Below are positions 19,842 to 28,924 of a DNA stretch of 64,000 nt, piece by piece; position 1 is the first letter of the stretch; every line of letters begins with the position of its first letter. This DNA is from Vreelandella jeotgali Hwa. Lineage in GTDB: Bacteria; Pseudomonadota; Gammaproteobacteria; Pseudomonadales; Halomonadaceae. Under the pieces are notes generated by a model that did not search any database, was not told where the DNA came from, and worked only from the letters and a program-made list of their open reading frames with translations. Both the position numbers and the translations under genes were made by a program. The stretch covers positions 1-64,000 of the forward strand of contig NZ_AMQY01000011.1 of assembly GCF_000334215.1 (NCBI RefSeq). The letters are read 5' to 3'.

Positions 19842-21031
19842 CTCAGGCATTTCAGCAACAGCTCCAGCGTCAGCTCGACGAGCTTCACGAAGAAGGCCTC
19901 TACAAGCACGAGCGCGAGCTGATGTCGCCTCAGCGCGCGCGGGTAAGCGTGGCCCAGGGCGAAGTGATCAACTTCTGCGCCAACAACTACCTGGGGCTGG
20001 CCGATGATCCGGCGCTGATCAAGGCCGCCGAGCGCGGCCTGCACCAGCAGGGGCTGGGCATGGCGTCGGTGCGCTTTATCTGCGGCACCCACGCCGAGCA
20101 CCGCCGGCTGGAAAAGCGCCTGGCCGACTTTCTGGGCATGGACGACGCCATTCTTTACTCCTCGTGCTTCGACGCCAACGGCGGGCTGTTCGAAACGCTG
20201 CTGGGGCCGGAAGACGCGGTGATTTCTGATGCGCTCAACCACGCCTCGATCATCGACGGCATCCGCCTGTGCAAGGCGTCGCGCTATCGCTACGCCAACA
20301 ACGACATGGCCGAGCTGGAAGCGCGGCTGAAGGAAGCCGACGAGGCCGGTGCGCGCTTCAAGCTCATTGCCACCGACGGCGTCTTCTCGATGGACGGCGT
20401 GGTCGCCAACCTCACCGCCGTTTGCGATCTGGCGGAGAAGTACGGCGCCATGGTCATGGTCGACGACTGCCACGCCACCGGCTTTATGGGCGAGGGCGGC
20501 CGCGGCACCCACGAGTACCATGACGTCATGGGCCGGGTGGATATCATCACGACCACCCTGGGCAAGGCGCTGGGCGGTGCCTCGGGCGGCGTGACCGCGG
20601 CGCGCGGGGCGATTGCCGAATGGCTGCGCCAGCGCTCGCGGCCGTATCTGTTCTCCAACGCTCTGGCGCCGCCCATTGTGGCCGCGAGCCATGAGGTGCT
20701 CGACATGGTGGAGCAGGGCAGCAAGCTGCGTCAGCGGCTCTGGGACAATGTCGCCCGCTTCCGCCAGGGGCTGGAAAAGGCCGGCTTTACCCTGACCGGC
20801 GCCGACCACCCCATCATCCCGGTGATGCTGGGCGACGCCCGGCTGGCATCGACCTTCGCCGAGCGGCTGCTGGCGGAGGGCATCTACGTCATCGGCTTTT
20901 CCTTCCCGGTGGTGCCGCGCGGGCAGGCTCGCATTCGCACGCAGATGTCGGCGGCGCACACGCCGGCGCAAATTGACACGGCCATTGACGCATTCACACG
21001 CATCGGCCGGGAACTGGAGGTGATTGCATGA
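19838..21031 (+). CDS. kbl: Glycine C-acetyltransferase (2-amino-3-ketobutyrate CoA ligase)
   Basis: A 397-residue PLP enzyme of the alpha-oxoamine synthase family that cleaves 2-amino-3-ketobutyrate with CoA to glycine plus acetyl-CoA. It carries [15 protein letters not shown] near the N terminus, [24 protein letters not shown] (Asp of the pyridine ring), and the Schiff-base Lys in [13 protein letters not shown]. The length matches E. coli Kbl (398). It overlaps both neighbours by four bases (nhaC-like upstream, tdh downstream), giving a tightly coupled operon. Confidence 0.97.
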   Translation: MTQAFQQQLQRQLDELHEEGLYKHERELMSPQRARVSVAQGEVINFCANNYLGLADDPALIKAAERGLHQQGLGMASVRFICGTHAEHRRLEKRLADFLGMDDAILYSSCFDANGGLFETLLGPEDAVISDALNHASIIDGIRLCKASRYRYANNDMAELEARLKEADEAGARFKLIATDGVFSMDGVVANLTAVCDLAEKYGAMVMVDDCHATGFMGEGGRGTHEYHDVMGRVDIITTTLGKALGGASGGVTAARGAIAEWLRQRSRPYLFSNALAPPIVAASHEVLDMVEQGSKLRQRLWDNVARFRQGLEKAGFTLTGADHPIIPVMLGDARLASTFAERLLAEGIYVIGFSFPVVPRGQARIRTQMSAAHTPAQIDTAIDAFTRIGRELEVIA

Positions 21032-22053
21032 AAGCACTGGCCAAGAGCAAAGCCGAGCCCGGCATCTGGATGATCGACGCGCCGGTGCCCGAACCCGGGC
21101 ACAACGACGTGCTGATCAAAATTCACCGCACCTCGATCTGCGGTACCGACCTGCACATCTACCACTGGGATGAATGGGCGCAGAAATCCGTGCCGGTGCC
21201 GATGATTACCGGCCACGAATACAGCGGTGAAATCGTCGCCCTGGGCGAAGGCGTTGACGGCTTTGCCGTGGGCGACCGGGTCTCCGGCGAAGGCCATATC
21301 ACCTGCGGTTACTGTCGCAACTGCCGTGCCGGGCTGCGCCATCTCTGCCGCAATACGGCCGGTGTCGGCGTCAACCGTCAGGGCGCCTTTGCCGAATACA
21401 TGACCCTGCCGGCCTACAACCTCTTCAAGCTGCCCGACGAGGTTTCCTTTGATCTGGCGGCGATTTTCGATCCCTTCGGCAACGCCGTACATACCGCGCT
21501 GGCGTTTGATCTGGTGGGCGAGGACGTGCTGATTACCGGCGCCGGCCCCATCGGCATCATGGCCGCCGCCGTGGCCCGCCACGTCGGCGCGCGCCACGTG
21601 GTGATCACCGACATCAACGATGAGCGTCTGGCGCTGGCCGACCGCATGGGCGTCACCCGTGGGGTCAATGTCTCGCGGGAATCGCTGGAAGATGTCATGG
21701 CCGAGCTGAACATGTCCGAAGGCTTTGACGTCGTGCTGGAAATGTCCGGCGTCGCCTCCGCCATCAACCAGATGCTCGATGCCATCAACCACGGCGGCAA
21801 AATCGCCATGCTGGGTATCCCGCCCGGGGAAATGCCCATCGACTGGAGCCGGGTCATCTTCAAGGGGCTGACCATTCGCGGCATTTACGGCCGGGAAATG
21901 TTCGAGACCTGGTACAAGATGTCGAGCCTCATCCAGTCGGGGCTCGACCTGGAGCCGGTGATTACCCACCGCGTCGCCGCCGACGACTACGAGCAGGCCT
22001 TCGCCATCATGGAAGAAGGCAGCTCGGGCAAGGTGGTCATGAACTGGGACTGA
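21028..22053 (+). CDS. tdh: L-threonine 3-dehydrogenase
   Basis: A 341-residue zinc-dependent medium-chain dehydrogenase oxidising threonine to 2-amino-3-ketobutyrate. The catalytic zinc site is [15 protein letters not shown] and GHEYSGE, the structural zinc Cys cluster is [15 protein letters not shown], and the NAD-binding motif is [13 protein letters not shown]. The length is identical to E. coli Tdh (341). It is the last gene of the operon and Kbl completes the two-step conversion of threonine to glycine and acetyl-CoA. Confidence 0.97.
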   Translation: MKALAKSKAEPGIWMIDAPVPEPGHNDVLIKIHRTSICGTDLHIYHWDEWAQKSVPVPMITGHEYSGEIVALGEGVDGFAVGDRVSGEGHITCGYCRNCRAGLRHLCRNTAGVGVNRQGAFAEYMTLPAYNLFKLPDEVSFDLAAIFDPFGNAVHTALAFDLVGEDVLITGAGPIGIMAAAVARHVGARHVVITDINDERLALADRMGVTRGVNVSRESLEDVMAELNMSEGFDVVLEMSGVASAINQMLDAINHGGKIAMLGIPPGEMPIDWSRVIFKGLTIRGIYGREMFETWYKMSSLIQSGLDLEPVITHRVAADDYEQAFAIMEEGSSGKVVMNWD

Positions 22054-22059
22054 TCCCCC

Positions 22060-22085
22060 GCGGCTTGCCGGCACCGGCAAGCCGC
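22060..22085. terminator. Bidirectional terminator between tdh and thrB
   Basis: A perfect 12-bp stem GCGGCTTGCCGG / CCGGCAAGCCGC with a 2-base spacer lies between the convergent genes. The T tract is weak (CTTCTTCC), so its action may rely on stem strength. Confidence 0.75.
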
Positions 22086-22106
22086 GCTTCTTCCAGCCGC
22101 TGTGGA

Positions 22107-23075
22107 TCAGGCCTCGGTGGCCGAGGGTTCCGGCAGCGGCAGAGCACCGTTCAGCTGGCGCGCCTTGAAGATGGTGCGAAACTGCGTGGGGTCGTGGGGC
22201 GTGAGATCGTGTGCCGGCGGGTTGACGTAAACCACCAGCAGCCGCGAAAGCCAGTAGCGCAGCGCCGTCATGCTCAGCATGGTCGGCCACACCTTGCGCT
22301 CATCGCGGGTAAAGGGCCGGCGCGCCTGGTAGGCTTCCAGCAGCGCGTAATACCGCGCTTCATCCAGACGGCCATCCGCGTGGGTCGCCCAGTCGTTGAC
22401 TGCAATGGCAACGTCAAACAGCAGCTCGCCGGTGCAGCCGTTGTAAAAGTCGATGATACCGCCCAGGCGCTCGCCTTCGAACAGGGTGTTATCCCGGAAC
22501 AGATCGCCGTGAAGCACCCCCTGGGGCAGCTCGCCGTGGGCGGCCAATTCGCTCTCGAAATCCTCTACGGCGTTTTTCATCAGCGTCTGGTCGTCATGGC
22601 TCAAAAAGCCCAGCACCTTGTGGTGCATGGCCTGCAGCCAGCTCAGATCGCGGGGGTTGGGGCGATGCCCGGAAAACCCCCGGGAGACGCGGTGCATGCG
22701 CCCCAGGGTATCGCCAAGCACGCGGCACTGTTCAAGGCTGGGGGTTTCCGGATGGCGGCCGGGCAGGCGCGGAAACAGCAGCGCGGGCTTGTCCGCCAGG
22801 CGCTGTAGCGCAATGCCGTCGCGGTCGTGAATCGGGCCGGGCACGGGCAGGTTATGCTCGTCGAGGTAATCCAGCAGATCGACAAAAAACGGCAGCTCTT
22901 CCTGCTCGCCCTGCTCAAACAGCGTGAGCACCAGCTCGCGTTCGTCGGTGGTGACAAAAAACGTCGAGTTTTCCGTGCCGCCGGTCACGCCCTTCAACGA
23001 TACCAGGCGGCCCACGTCAAACGATGCCAGAAACGTAGCGACCTGCGCGTCGCCAAGCGGAGTGAATACAGCCAT
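22107..23075 (-). CDS. thrB: Homoserine kinase (ThrB type II, choline-kinase fold)
   Basis: A 322-residue aminoglycoside-phosphotransferase-like kinase that phosphorylates homoserine in threonine synthesis, the form used by pseudomonads and alphaproteobacteria. It begins MAVFTPLGDAQVATFLASFD, with a GGTENSTFFV nucleotide loop, catalytic loop GVLHGDLFRDNTLF and metal-binding IIDFYNGC. The start at 23075 trims a 21-residue extension not found in the family. The ribosome-binding site is weak. It is convergent with the threonine-degrading tdh and divergent from polA. Confidence 0.93.
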   Translation of the reverse strand: MAVFTPLGDAQVATFLASFDVGRLVSLKGVTGGTENSTFFVTTDERELVLTLFEQGEQEELPFFVDLLDYLDEHNLPVPGPIHDRDGIALQRLADKPALLFPRLPGRHPETPSLEQCRVLGDTLGRMHRVSRGFSGHRPNPRDLSWLQAMHHKVLGFLSHDDQTLMKNAVEDFESELAAHGELPQGVLHGDLFRDNTLFEGERLGGIIDFYNGCTGELLFDVAIAVNDWATHADGRLDEARYYALLEAYQARRPFTRDERKVWPTMLSMTALRYWLSRLLVVYVNPPAHDLTPHDPTQFRTIFKARQLNGALPLPEPSATEA

Positions 23076-23239
23076 GAGAATCTCGCTCAGGTTGCCGGAC
23101 CCCGCATTGTAGCGATTTGCCGCCCGTCTTGGCAGCATCGCAAGGCAATCAGGCGGGGGTTATTTCGTCCAACGGCTTCATGCCAGGGTCACAGCAGGTA
23201 TTATAGCCCCCATCATCTTCTGGCAAACGGATACTGGCT

Positions 23240-26023
23240 ATGGCTCGCGCACCCATCGTTCTAGTGGACGGTTCTTCCTACCTTTATCGGGCGTATCACG
23301 CCCTGCCGGCGCTGACGACCGCCTCCGGGCAGCCCACCGGCGCCGTGAAAGGCGTGCTCAACATGCTCAAGCGCCTGATCAAGGACTATCCGCAAAGCCC
23401 CATGGCGGTGATTTTCGACGCCCCGGGCAAGACCTTCCGCGACGAGATCTACAGCGAATACAAGGCCAACCGCCCGCCGATGCCCGATGACCTGCGCGGC
23501 CAGATCGAACCGCTGCACCAGTGCGTCAGGGCGCTGGGGCTGCCGCTTTTGAGCATCGGCGGCGTCGAGGCCGACGACGTTATCGGCACCCTGGCCCGCC
23601 ACGCCACCGACGCCGGGCGCGACGCGGTGATTTCCACCGGCGACAAGGACATGGCTCAGCTGGTCAACGGCCACATTACCATGGTCAACACCATGAAAAA
23701 CGAAACCCTCGACGTCGCCGGCGTCGAGGAAAAGTTCGGCCTCCCGCCCTCGCTGATCATCGACTACCTGGCGCTGATGGGCGACAAGGTCGACAACATT
23801 CCCGGCGTGCCCGGCGTGGGGCAGAAAACTGCCGTGGGCCTGCTGCAGGGCATGAACGGCGGGCTGGATATAATCTACGGCGACCTCCAGCGGGTAACGA
23901 CGCTGGACTTTCGCGGCGCCAAAACGCTGCCCAAAAAGCTCGAGGAACACCGCGACAAGGCGTACCTGTCGTTTGATCTGGCCACCATCAGGACCGACTG
24001 CGAGCTGCCCGCCGGAGTGGACGATCTGGAAATCGCCCACCCCGACCGCGAGGCGCTGGTCGAGCTGTACCGCGAGCTGGAGTTCAAACGCGAGCTCAAC
24101 GAGCTGCTGGAAGGCCGGGATCAGGGCGTGGACGACGTTGAAGGCGGCAGCCCCGCCCCGGCTGACGCATCGGCCAGCGAGGGCGACGCGGCGGATGAAC
24201 CCGGCGCCCAGAGCCAGCGCCGCGACGTGGTGATCACCACACAGAAAACTCTCGACGCCTGGCTCGAACGGCTGCACGCCGCCGAGCGTTTCTGCTTTGA
24301 CCTGGAAACCACCAGCCTCGACTACATGGAGGCCGAGATCGTCGGCGTGGGGCTGGCGCTGGAAGCCGGCGAGGCGGCGTACATTCCGCTGGCCCACGAC
24401 TATCTCGACGCCCCCGAGCAGCTCGACCGCCGTGCGGTACTCGAATCGCTAACGCCGATTTGGCAAAACACCGGCAAGACCAAAATCGGCCAGAACCTTA
24501 AGTACGATATTTCCGTGCTGGCGAACTACGGCATCGCCGTCGCGCCGCCGCTGGCCGACACCATGCTGTCGTCCTACGTGCTCAACTCCACGGCCACCCG
24601 TCACGACATGGACTCGCTGGCATCCCGATATCTGGGCGAAACCACCACGTCGTTCCAGGACGTGGCGGGGAAGGGCGCCAAGCAGCTGACATTTAATCAG
24701 GTCGCACTCGAACAGGCCGTGCCTTACGCTTGCGAAGACGTGGATATCACCCTGCGCCTGCTGGATACCCTTGCGCCGCAGGTGGAAAAAGAAGGCCGGC
24801 TGGCGGAAGTGCTGGAAACCCTGGAGCTGCCGCTGATCCCGGTCCTCTCGCGCATGGAGCGCGCCGGCGTGATGCTGGACGTGGAACGCCTGCATGCTCA
24901 GAACCAGGAGCTTGAGGCGCGCATTCACGAGCTGGAGCAAAAGGCCTTCGAGCTCGCCGAGCGCGAATTCAACCTGAGCTCGCCAAAGCAGCTGGGGGAA
25001 ATTCTGTTCGACGAGCAGCAAATCCCCGTGCTCAAGAAAACCCCCAAGGGCGCGCCGTCCACCGCCGAAGCGGTGCTCGAAGAGCTGGCGCTGGACTACC
25101 CGCTGCCCAAGGTGATTATCGAACACCGCGGGCTGTCCAAGCTCAAATCCACCTACACCGACAAGCTGCCGCGGCTGGTGAACAAGGCCACCGGGCGCGT
25201 TCACACCAGCTACCATCAGGCGGTGACCGCCACCGGGCGGCTGTCGTCGTCGGATCCCAACCTGCAGAACATTCCCATCCGCACCGACGAAGGGCGCAAG
25301 ATCCGCCAGGCGTTTACTGCGCGCCCGGGCTACCGCGTGGTCGCCGCCGACTATTCCCAGATCGAGCTGCGCATCATGGCGCACCTGTCGGAAGACAAGG
25401 GCCTGCTCAACGCCTTCGCCGAAGGCCAGGACATCCACGCCGCCACCGCCGCCGAGGTGTTCGGCACGCCAGTGGACAAGGTCTCAAGTGACCAGCGCCG
25501 CAGCGCCAAGGCCATCAACTTCGGGCTGATCTACGGCATGAGCGCCTGGGGGCTGTCGCGCCAGCTGCACATCGAACGCAACCAGGCGCAGACCTACATC
25601 GACCGCTACTTCGACCGCTATCCCGGTGTGGCGCGCTACATGGAGCGCATTCGCGCTCAGGCCGCCGAGGACGGCTTTGTCGAAACCGTCGCCGGCCGCC
25701 GGCTCTACCTGCCGGAAATCAACGCCCAAAACCGCAATCGCCGCCAGGCCGCCGAGCGCACCGCGATCAACGCGCCCATGCAGGGCACCGCGGCGGACAT
25801 CATCAAACAGGCGATGATCGACGTCGACGCCTGGCTACAGCAAAGCGACTTCGACGCGCTGATGGTCATGCAGGTCCACGACGAGCTGGTGTTTGAAGTC
25901 GCTGAAAGCCAGCTCGACGCCTTTAAGGAAGAAGTCGCTAAACGCATGCAAAACGCCGCCAGCCTCAGCGTCGCGCTAACGGTCGAAGCCGAGAGCGGCA
26001 CCCACTGGGACGAGGCGCATTAA
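23240..26023 (+). CDS. polA: DNA polymerase I
   Basis: A 927-residue three-domain enzyme matching E. coli Pol I (928). The N-terminal 5' nuclease begins IVLVDGSSYLYRAYHALPAL and has GVEADDVIGTLA and STGDKDMAQLV. The 3'-5' proofreading domain keeps the exonuclease motif FDLETTSLDYME. The polymerase domain has DYSQIELRIMAHLS (motif A), RRSAKAINFGLIYGMSAWGL (O helix) and QVHDELVFEV (motif C). It functions in gap filling, primer removal and repair. The last 198 bases have a diverged duplicate at 27538-27735, so the 3' end here may have been replaced by recombination. Confidence 0.98.
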   Translation: MARAPIVLVDGSSYLYRAYHALPALTTASGQPTGAVKGVLNMLKRLIKDYPQSPMAVIFDAPGKTFRDEIYSEYKANRPPMPDDLRGQIEPLHQCVRALGLPLLSIGGVEADDVIGTLARHATDAGRDAVISTGDKDMAQLVNGHITMVNTMKNETLDVAGVEEKFGLPPSLIIDYLALMGDKVDNIPGVPGVGQKTAVGLLQGMNGGLDIIYGDLQRVTTLDFRGAKTLPKKLEEHRDKAYLSFDLATIRTDCELPAGVDDLEIAHPDREALVELYRELEFKRELNELLEGRDQGVDDVEGGSPAPADASASEGDAADEPGAQSQRRDVVITTQKTLDAWLERLHAAERFCFDLETTSLDYMEAEIVGVGLALEAGEAAYIPLAHDYLDAPEQLDRRAVLESLTPIWQNTGKTKIGQNLKYDISVLANYGIAVAPPLADTMLSSYVLNSTATRHDMDSLASRYLGETTTSFQDVAGKGAKQLTFNQVALEQAVPYACEDVDITLRLLDTLAPQVEKEGRLAEVLETLELPLIPVLSRMERAGVMLDVERLHAQNQELEARIHELEQKAFELAEREFNLSSPKQLGEILFDEQQIPVLKKTPKGAPSTAEAVLEELALDYPLPKVIIEHRGLSKLKSTYTDKLPRLVNKATGRVHTSYHQAVTATGRLSSSDPNLQNIPIRTDEGRKIRQAFTARPGYRVVAADYSQIELRIMAHLSEDKGLLNAFAEGQDIHAATAAEVFGTPVDKVSSDQRRSAKAINFGLIYGMSAWGLSRQLHIERNQAQTYIDRYFDRYPGVARYMERIRAQAAEDGFVETVAGRRLYLPEINAQNRNRRQAAERTAINAPMQGTAADIIKQAMIDVDAWLQQSDFDALMVMQVHDELVFEVAESQLDAFKEEVAKRMQNAASLSVALTVEAESGTHWDEAH

Positions 26024-26050
26024 TCAAAAGACAAAGCGCTTGATTTGAGG

Positions 26051-26082
26051 TGCCGTTGTGGGAGGCCGGATCCGCCGGGCGC
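26051..26082. repeat. REP-like element 1
   Basis: TGCCGTTGTGGGAGGCCGGA then TCCGCCGGGCGC. It resembles the element at 26513-26544 base for base except for a few changes, and its TGTGGGAG start with an imperfect GC-rich palindrome is like Pseudomonas-type REP sequences. It lies 28 bases after polA. Confidence 0.6.
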
Positions 26083-26106
26083 TGGCAGGCGCCTATGGCT
26101 TATGCG

Positions 26107-26454
26107 CTACCCGAAGAAACAGCAGTTCTTGTCAGCGTGGACGATCGCCAAAACATCATCGATGGTGCGTGCCTCGGGCTCCGGCATGTAGGCATGCCAT
26201 TTCAGGTCACTGCGCATCCAATAGATTTTCCAGCGCTGGTTTTTTTTGACGTAGGTAGCTTTTGCCGCTGGCGTCTCTATGGTTTCTGTCGGATCGCGAA
26301 AGTCCGGGGCAACCTCGATAACTTGTACGCTCTGGTCGGCTACCCGGATGTCAAGATCCAGCTGGGTGCGAACAGCAGCTGGCGGGCGCATGATGTCCCG
26401 CCATGTTGCTGCGGCTCGCTCAACTTTCTTTTGTTCAAACTCGCTAAATGCCAT
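26107..26454 (-). CDS. DUF3024 family protein
   Basis: A 115-residue soluble protein matching DUF3024. Its aromatic C-terminal half is characteristic (KKNQRWKIYWMRSDLKWHAY followed by a PEPEA segment) and so is the helical start FSEFEQKKVERAAATWRDIM. No catalytic motif is recognised. Such genes are often scattered among accessory genes. It is flanked by two REP-like elements and lies between polA and the polA 3' duplicate. No clear Shine-Dalgarno sequence precedes the ATG. Confidence 0.75.
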   Translation of the reverse strand: MAFSEFEQKKVERAAATWRDIMRPPAAVRTQLDLDIRVADQSVQVIEVAPDFRDPTETIETPAAKATYVKKNQRWKIYWMRSDLKWHAYMPEPEARTIDDVLAIVHADKNCCFFG

Positions 26455-26512
26455 ACGAAATTTCTTTATCAGCAGTGAATGAAGGGCGAAAAATCACGAA
26501 AAATGGCTATTG

Positions 26513-26544
26513 TGCCGCTGTAGGAGGCCGGATCGCGCCGGGCG
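26513..26544. repeat. REP-like element 2
   Basis: TGCCGCTGTAGGAGGCCGGA then TCGCGCCGGGCG, closely similar to the element at 26051-26082, in the same orientation on the other side of the DUF3024 gene. Confidence 0.6.
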
Positions 26545-26580
26545 AAGGTGTCCAAACCCGCCACTGCACCCTCTACGCGT

Positions 26581-26662
26581 CATCGTGAGCTTGCGAAGCG
26601 ATCTCCTCACTGTGCTAGTCGCAAGAACCCCCGAGATTGCTTCACTGCGTTTTCAGTGACAT
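26581..26662. repeat. Imperfect inverted repeat, small interspersed-repeat-like
   Basis: The left arm contains GAAGCGATCTCC and the right arm GAGATTGCTTC, which are complementary over 11 bases with one mismatch. Both are part of the AGATTGCTTCGC..CGCAATGACA type of sequence that recurs between genes in many proteobacteria. It lies between the DUF3024 gene and tspO. Confidence 0.5.
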
Positions 26663-26705
26663 AGGGGGCAGGCGCCTGTGGTATGCCTGTCTCAGACGCT
26701 TCGTC

Positions 26706-27203
26706 TCACCCCAGCACCTGCGGATTCAGCTGCCACACCGAATAGTTGAGCGCCGCGGCGAAGCTAATCCACAGCAGGTAGGGGACGAGAAGGGCACCGG
26801 CAAGCCGCTGAACCCGCCAAAAGCCCACCAGCGTCCCCGCCACCAGCACAATCAGCAGCAGAATATTGGCAAACCCGAGCGCGCCCTGGTGCCAGACGAA
26901 GAACACCCAGCTCCACAGCGCGTTTACCGCCAGCTGCACAAGAAACAGAGTGAGCGCCCACCGCTGGCGCTGAACCCCGCCACGCCGCCAGACCAGCCAG
27001 GCGGCAACGCCCATCAGCGCATAAAGCGTCGTCCACACCGGCCCGAATACCGACGCCGGCGGCGCCCAGTCAGGCTGTGCAAGCTGGCCGTAAAAGGCGC
27101 TGGCCTGTATCGAGGCAACGGCCCCCACGGCAGACGCCGCAAAGCACACGGCCAGCCAGCCCAGCAGGCCAAGGGCTTGTTTCTGTTTTGAATACGGTGA
27201 CAT
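26706..27203 (-). CDS. tspO: TspO/MBR family tryptophan-rich sensory protein
   Basis: A 165-residue protein with five hydrophobic segments and the TspO pattern of Trp and Pro residues: QPDWAPPASVFGPVWTTLYALMG (split here only for description, about residues 43-65), VNALWSWVFFVWHQG, and PYLLWISFAAALNYSVWQLN. TspO proteins bind porphyrins and cholesterol-like ligands and affect stress and tetrapyrrole handling. The family length is typical (150-170). The gene sits alone between polA and the duplicated polA 3' end, so it may be accessory cargo. Confidence 0.93.
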   Translation of the reverse strand: MSPYSKQKQALGLLGWLAVCFAASAVGAVASIQASAFYGQLAQPDWAPPASVFGPVWTTLYALMGVAAWLVWRRGGVQRQRWALTLFLVQLAVNALWSWVFFVWHQGALGFANILLLIVLVAGTLVGFWRVQRLAGALLVPYLLWISFAAALNYSVWQLNPQVLG

Positions 27204-27382
27204 ATAGATTTCCGGTTGTTGCGTAACGCCGCGCTCTGCTTCGCTTTAGTGGGTACAGCAGGCAGGGTACCAGCGCTGGCTTTCCTGCCTCTACCGTATG
27301 GGCCAAGGTGCTGCCGTCATTTATGAAACCAAGCACTTATCGCACTTTATCGGGAAAAGCGGCACGACGCTTCGATAGCGTT

Positions 27383-27411
27383 TGGTGGGAGCGGGCCTTA
27401 GTCCGCGATGA
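27383..27411. repeat. REP-like element 3
   Basis: The sequence GGTGGGAGCGGGCCTTAGTCCGCGATGA has a GTGGGAGCGGGC head and an imperfect palindrome GCGGGC/GTCCGC. This closely resembles the common Pseudomonas REP core (GTGGGAGCGGGCTT..CCCGCGA). It lies upstream of tspO. Confidence 0.65.
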
Positions 27412-27465
27412 ATCTGCCTCAATGCCAGCGTGATTTAACCCCCGCCTTCCTGGTTGGGAGGATGT

Positions 27466-27485
27466 TGCTCTGCTCTGCTCTGCTC
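27466..27485. repeat. TGCTC x4 microsatellite
   Basis: Four perfect tandem copies of the pentamer TGCTC lie in non-coding DNA about 50 bases before the duplicated polA fragment. Confidence 0.9.
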
Positions 27486-27537
27486 CGGTCAGCGTCGGCG
27501 GCCGGTAGTCGTATTTCTCGGTTTGCCAGCGCTGCCA

Positions 27538-27735
27538 GACGCCTGGCTACAGGAAAGCGACTTCGACGCGCTGATGGTAATGCTGGTTCACGATGAGTTG
27601 GTATTCGAAGTCGCCGAAAGCGAGCTCGACGCCTTCAAGGAAGAAGTCGCCAAATGCATGGAGCAAGCCGCCAGCCTGAGTGTGGCGCTAACGGTCGAAG
27701 CTGAAAGCGGCACTCATTGGGATGAACCGCACTGA
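27538..27735 (+). pseudogene. Duplicate of the 3' end of polA (66 codons including stop)
   Basis: This stretch aligns without gaps to polA 25826-26023 over exactly 198 bases, including the stop position. I count 29 base differences (about 85% identity). Twenty codon differences are synonymous and seven change the residue, including Q to L in the QVHDE polymerase motif and R to C. A mostly synonymous pattern means most of the divergence arose while the sequence was a working polA, so it is likely the end of another strain's or the ancestral polA, not a recent copy. An ORF runs into it from non-homologous upstream DNA (27454) with no convincing start. It cannot make a functional polymerase. Confidence 0.9.
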
Positions 27736-27765
27736 AGTGCGTGGTATCAGGATTCAAGAAGGGAG

Positions 27766-27787
27766 CCGCCCGGTATAAGCCGGGCGG
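27766..27787. terminator. Hairpin after the polA 3' duplicate
   Basis: A perfect 8-bp stem CCGCCCGG / CCGGGCGG with a 6-base loop lies 31 bases after the duplicated polA stop. No T tract follows, so termination is uncertain. It may be the original terminator of the displaced polA end. Confidence 0.5.
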
Positions 27788-27848
27788 GTAGAGGCATTTA
27801 ATAAAGTCTGCTGCGGAAGAATGACTATTTTTATCGTTCCCTTCTATG

Positions 27849-28924
27849 TGTAGGGTCCCTGATGATCAAATGAGTGATAGAAGTTACCCTCTGCTGATAG
27901 CAAGAGAGCTTCTACAGCAGTTCATCCGGGAGCAGAGACATGGACATCAAGCTGCATAAGCAGGCCACCACCACACCAAAGATCCGTGCTGACATCCAGG
28001 CAGCGCCCGCCAGCATCAGCGATAGCGAGTTGGCGCGCCAGTACGGTGTTGGTGATTCGACGATACGCCGTTGGCGGTACCGCGACGATGTTCATGATCG
28101 GTCCCATACACGCCATAACCTGCTGGCTACGCTCACGTCCGAGCAGGAGGAAGTGCTGATCGCCGCTCGCGAGTTCCTGCGCCTCGGTCTGGATGACTTG
28201 CTCGTCGTGGCACGTGAGTTTCTGAATCCTCGGTTGTCACGCTCCGGCTTGCATCGCATGCTTAAGCGCCGTGAGGTGCCGACACTCGCGGAACTGGCCC
28301 GTCAGGATGCCGGAGATGATGGCAAGCCTCGGCACAAGCCCTTCAAGGACTACGAGCCTGGGTATGTGCATGTCGATATCAAGCACCTGCCCCAGATGCC
28401 CGACGAGGAGCAAAAGCGCTACCTATATGTTGCCATCGACCGTGCCACACGTTGGGTCTATCTGGAAGTCAGGCGCAGCCAGTCCGCCAGGGATGCCAAG
28501 GCGTTCATGAAGTGTGTGGAGGAAAAGGCGCCCTTCACGATCCAGACGGTGCTGACTGACAACGGCAAGTCGTTCACCGATCGCTTCACGCGGGCAGGTG
28601 AGCGCAGGCCCAGCGGCCGCCATCCCTTCGATCTGGAGTGCCAGGCCCATGGTATCGACCATCGCCTGATCAAGCCGGGAAGGCCGCAGACGAACGGTAT
28701 GGTAGAACGGTTCAACGGCCGCATCAGCGACGTGCTGGCCACCCGGCGCTATACCTCAGGCGAGGATCTGGAGCAGACGCTCAAACGCTACGCTTGGCTG
28801 TACAATCACCACATCTCGCAGAAGGCACTGCATCATCAATCACCGATTGCGGCGATGAAGGAGTGGCAGGCCAAGCGACCTGAGTTATTTACCAAGCGGG
28901 TTGTTAATCACACGGGACCCGACA
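27849..28924 (+). mobile_element. IS481-family insertion sequence, copy 1 (1076 bp)
   Basis: The element starts TGTAGGGTCCCTGATG and ends GGGACCCGACA, so the terminal inverted repeats are TGTAGGGTCCC and TGTCGGGTCCC, with the 5'-TGT...ACA-3' ends usual in this family. It appears identical to copy 2 at 31291-32366, in the opposite orientation, and has the same length. The flanks CTATG and TATAT do not match, so no target duplication is visible here. Confidence 0.9.

Noticed and set aside
19763-21037. 424-residue antisense ORF across kbl
   Set aside because: It is fully antisense to an intact, motif-complete kbl and shows no domain.
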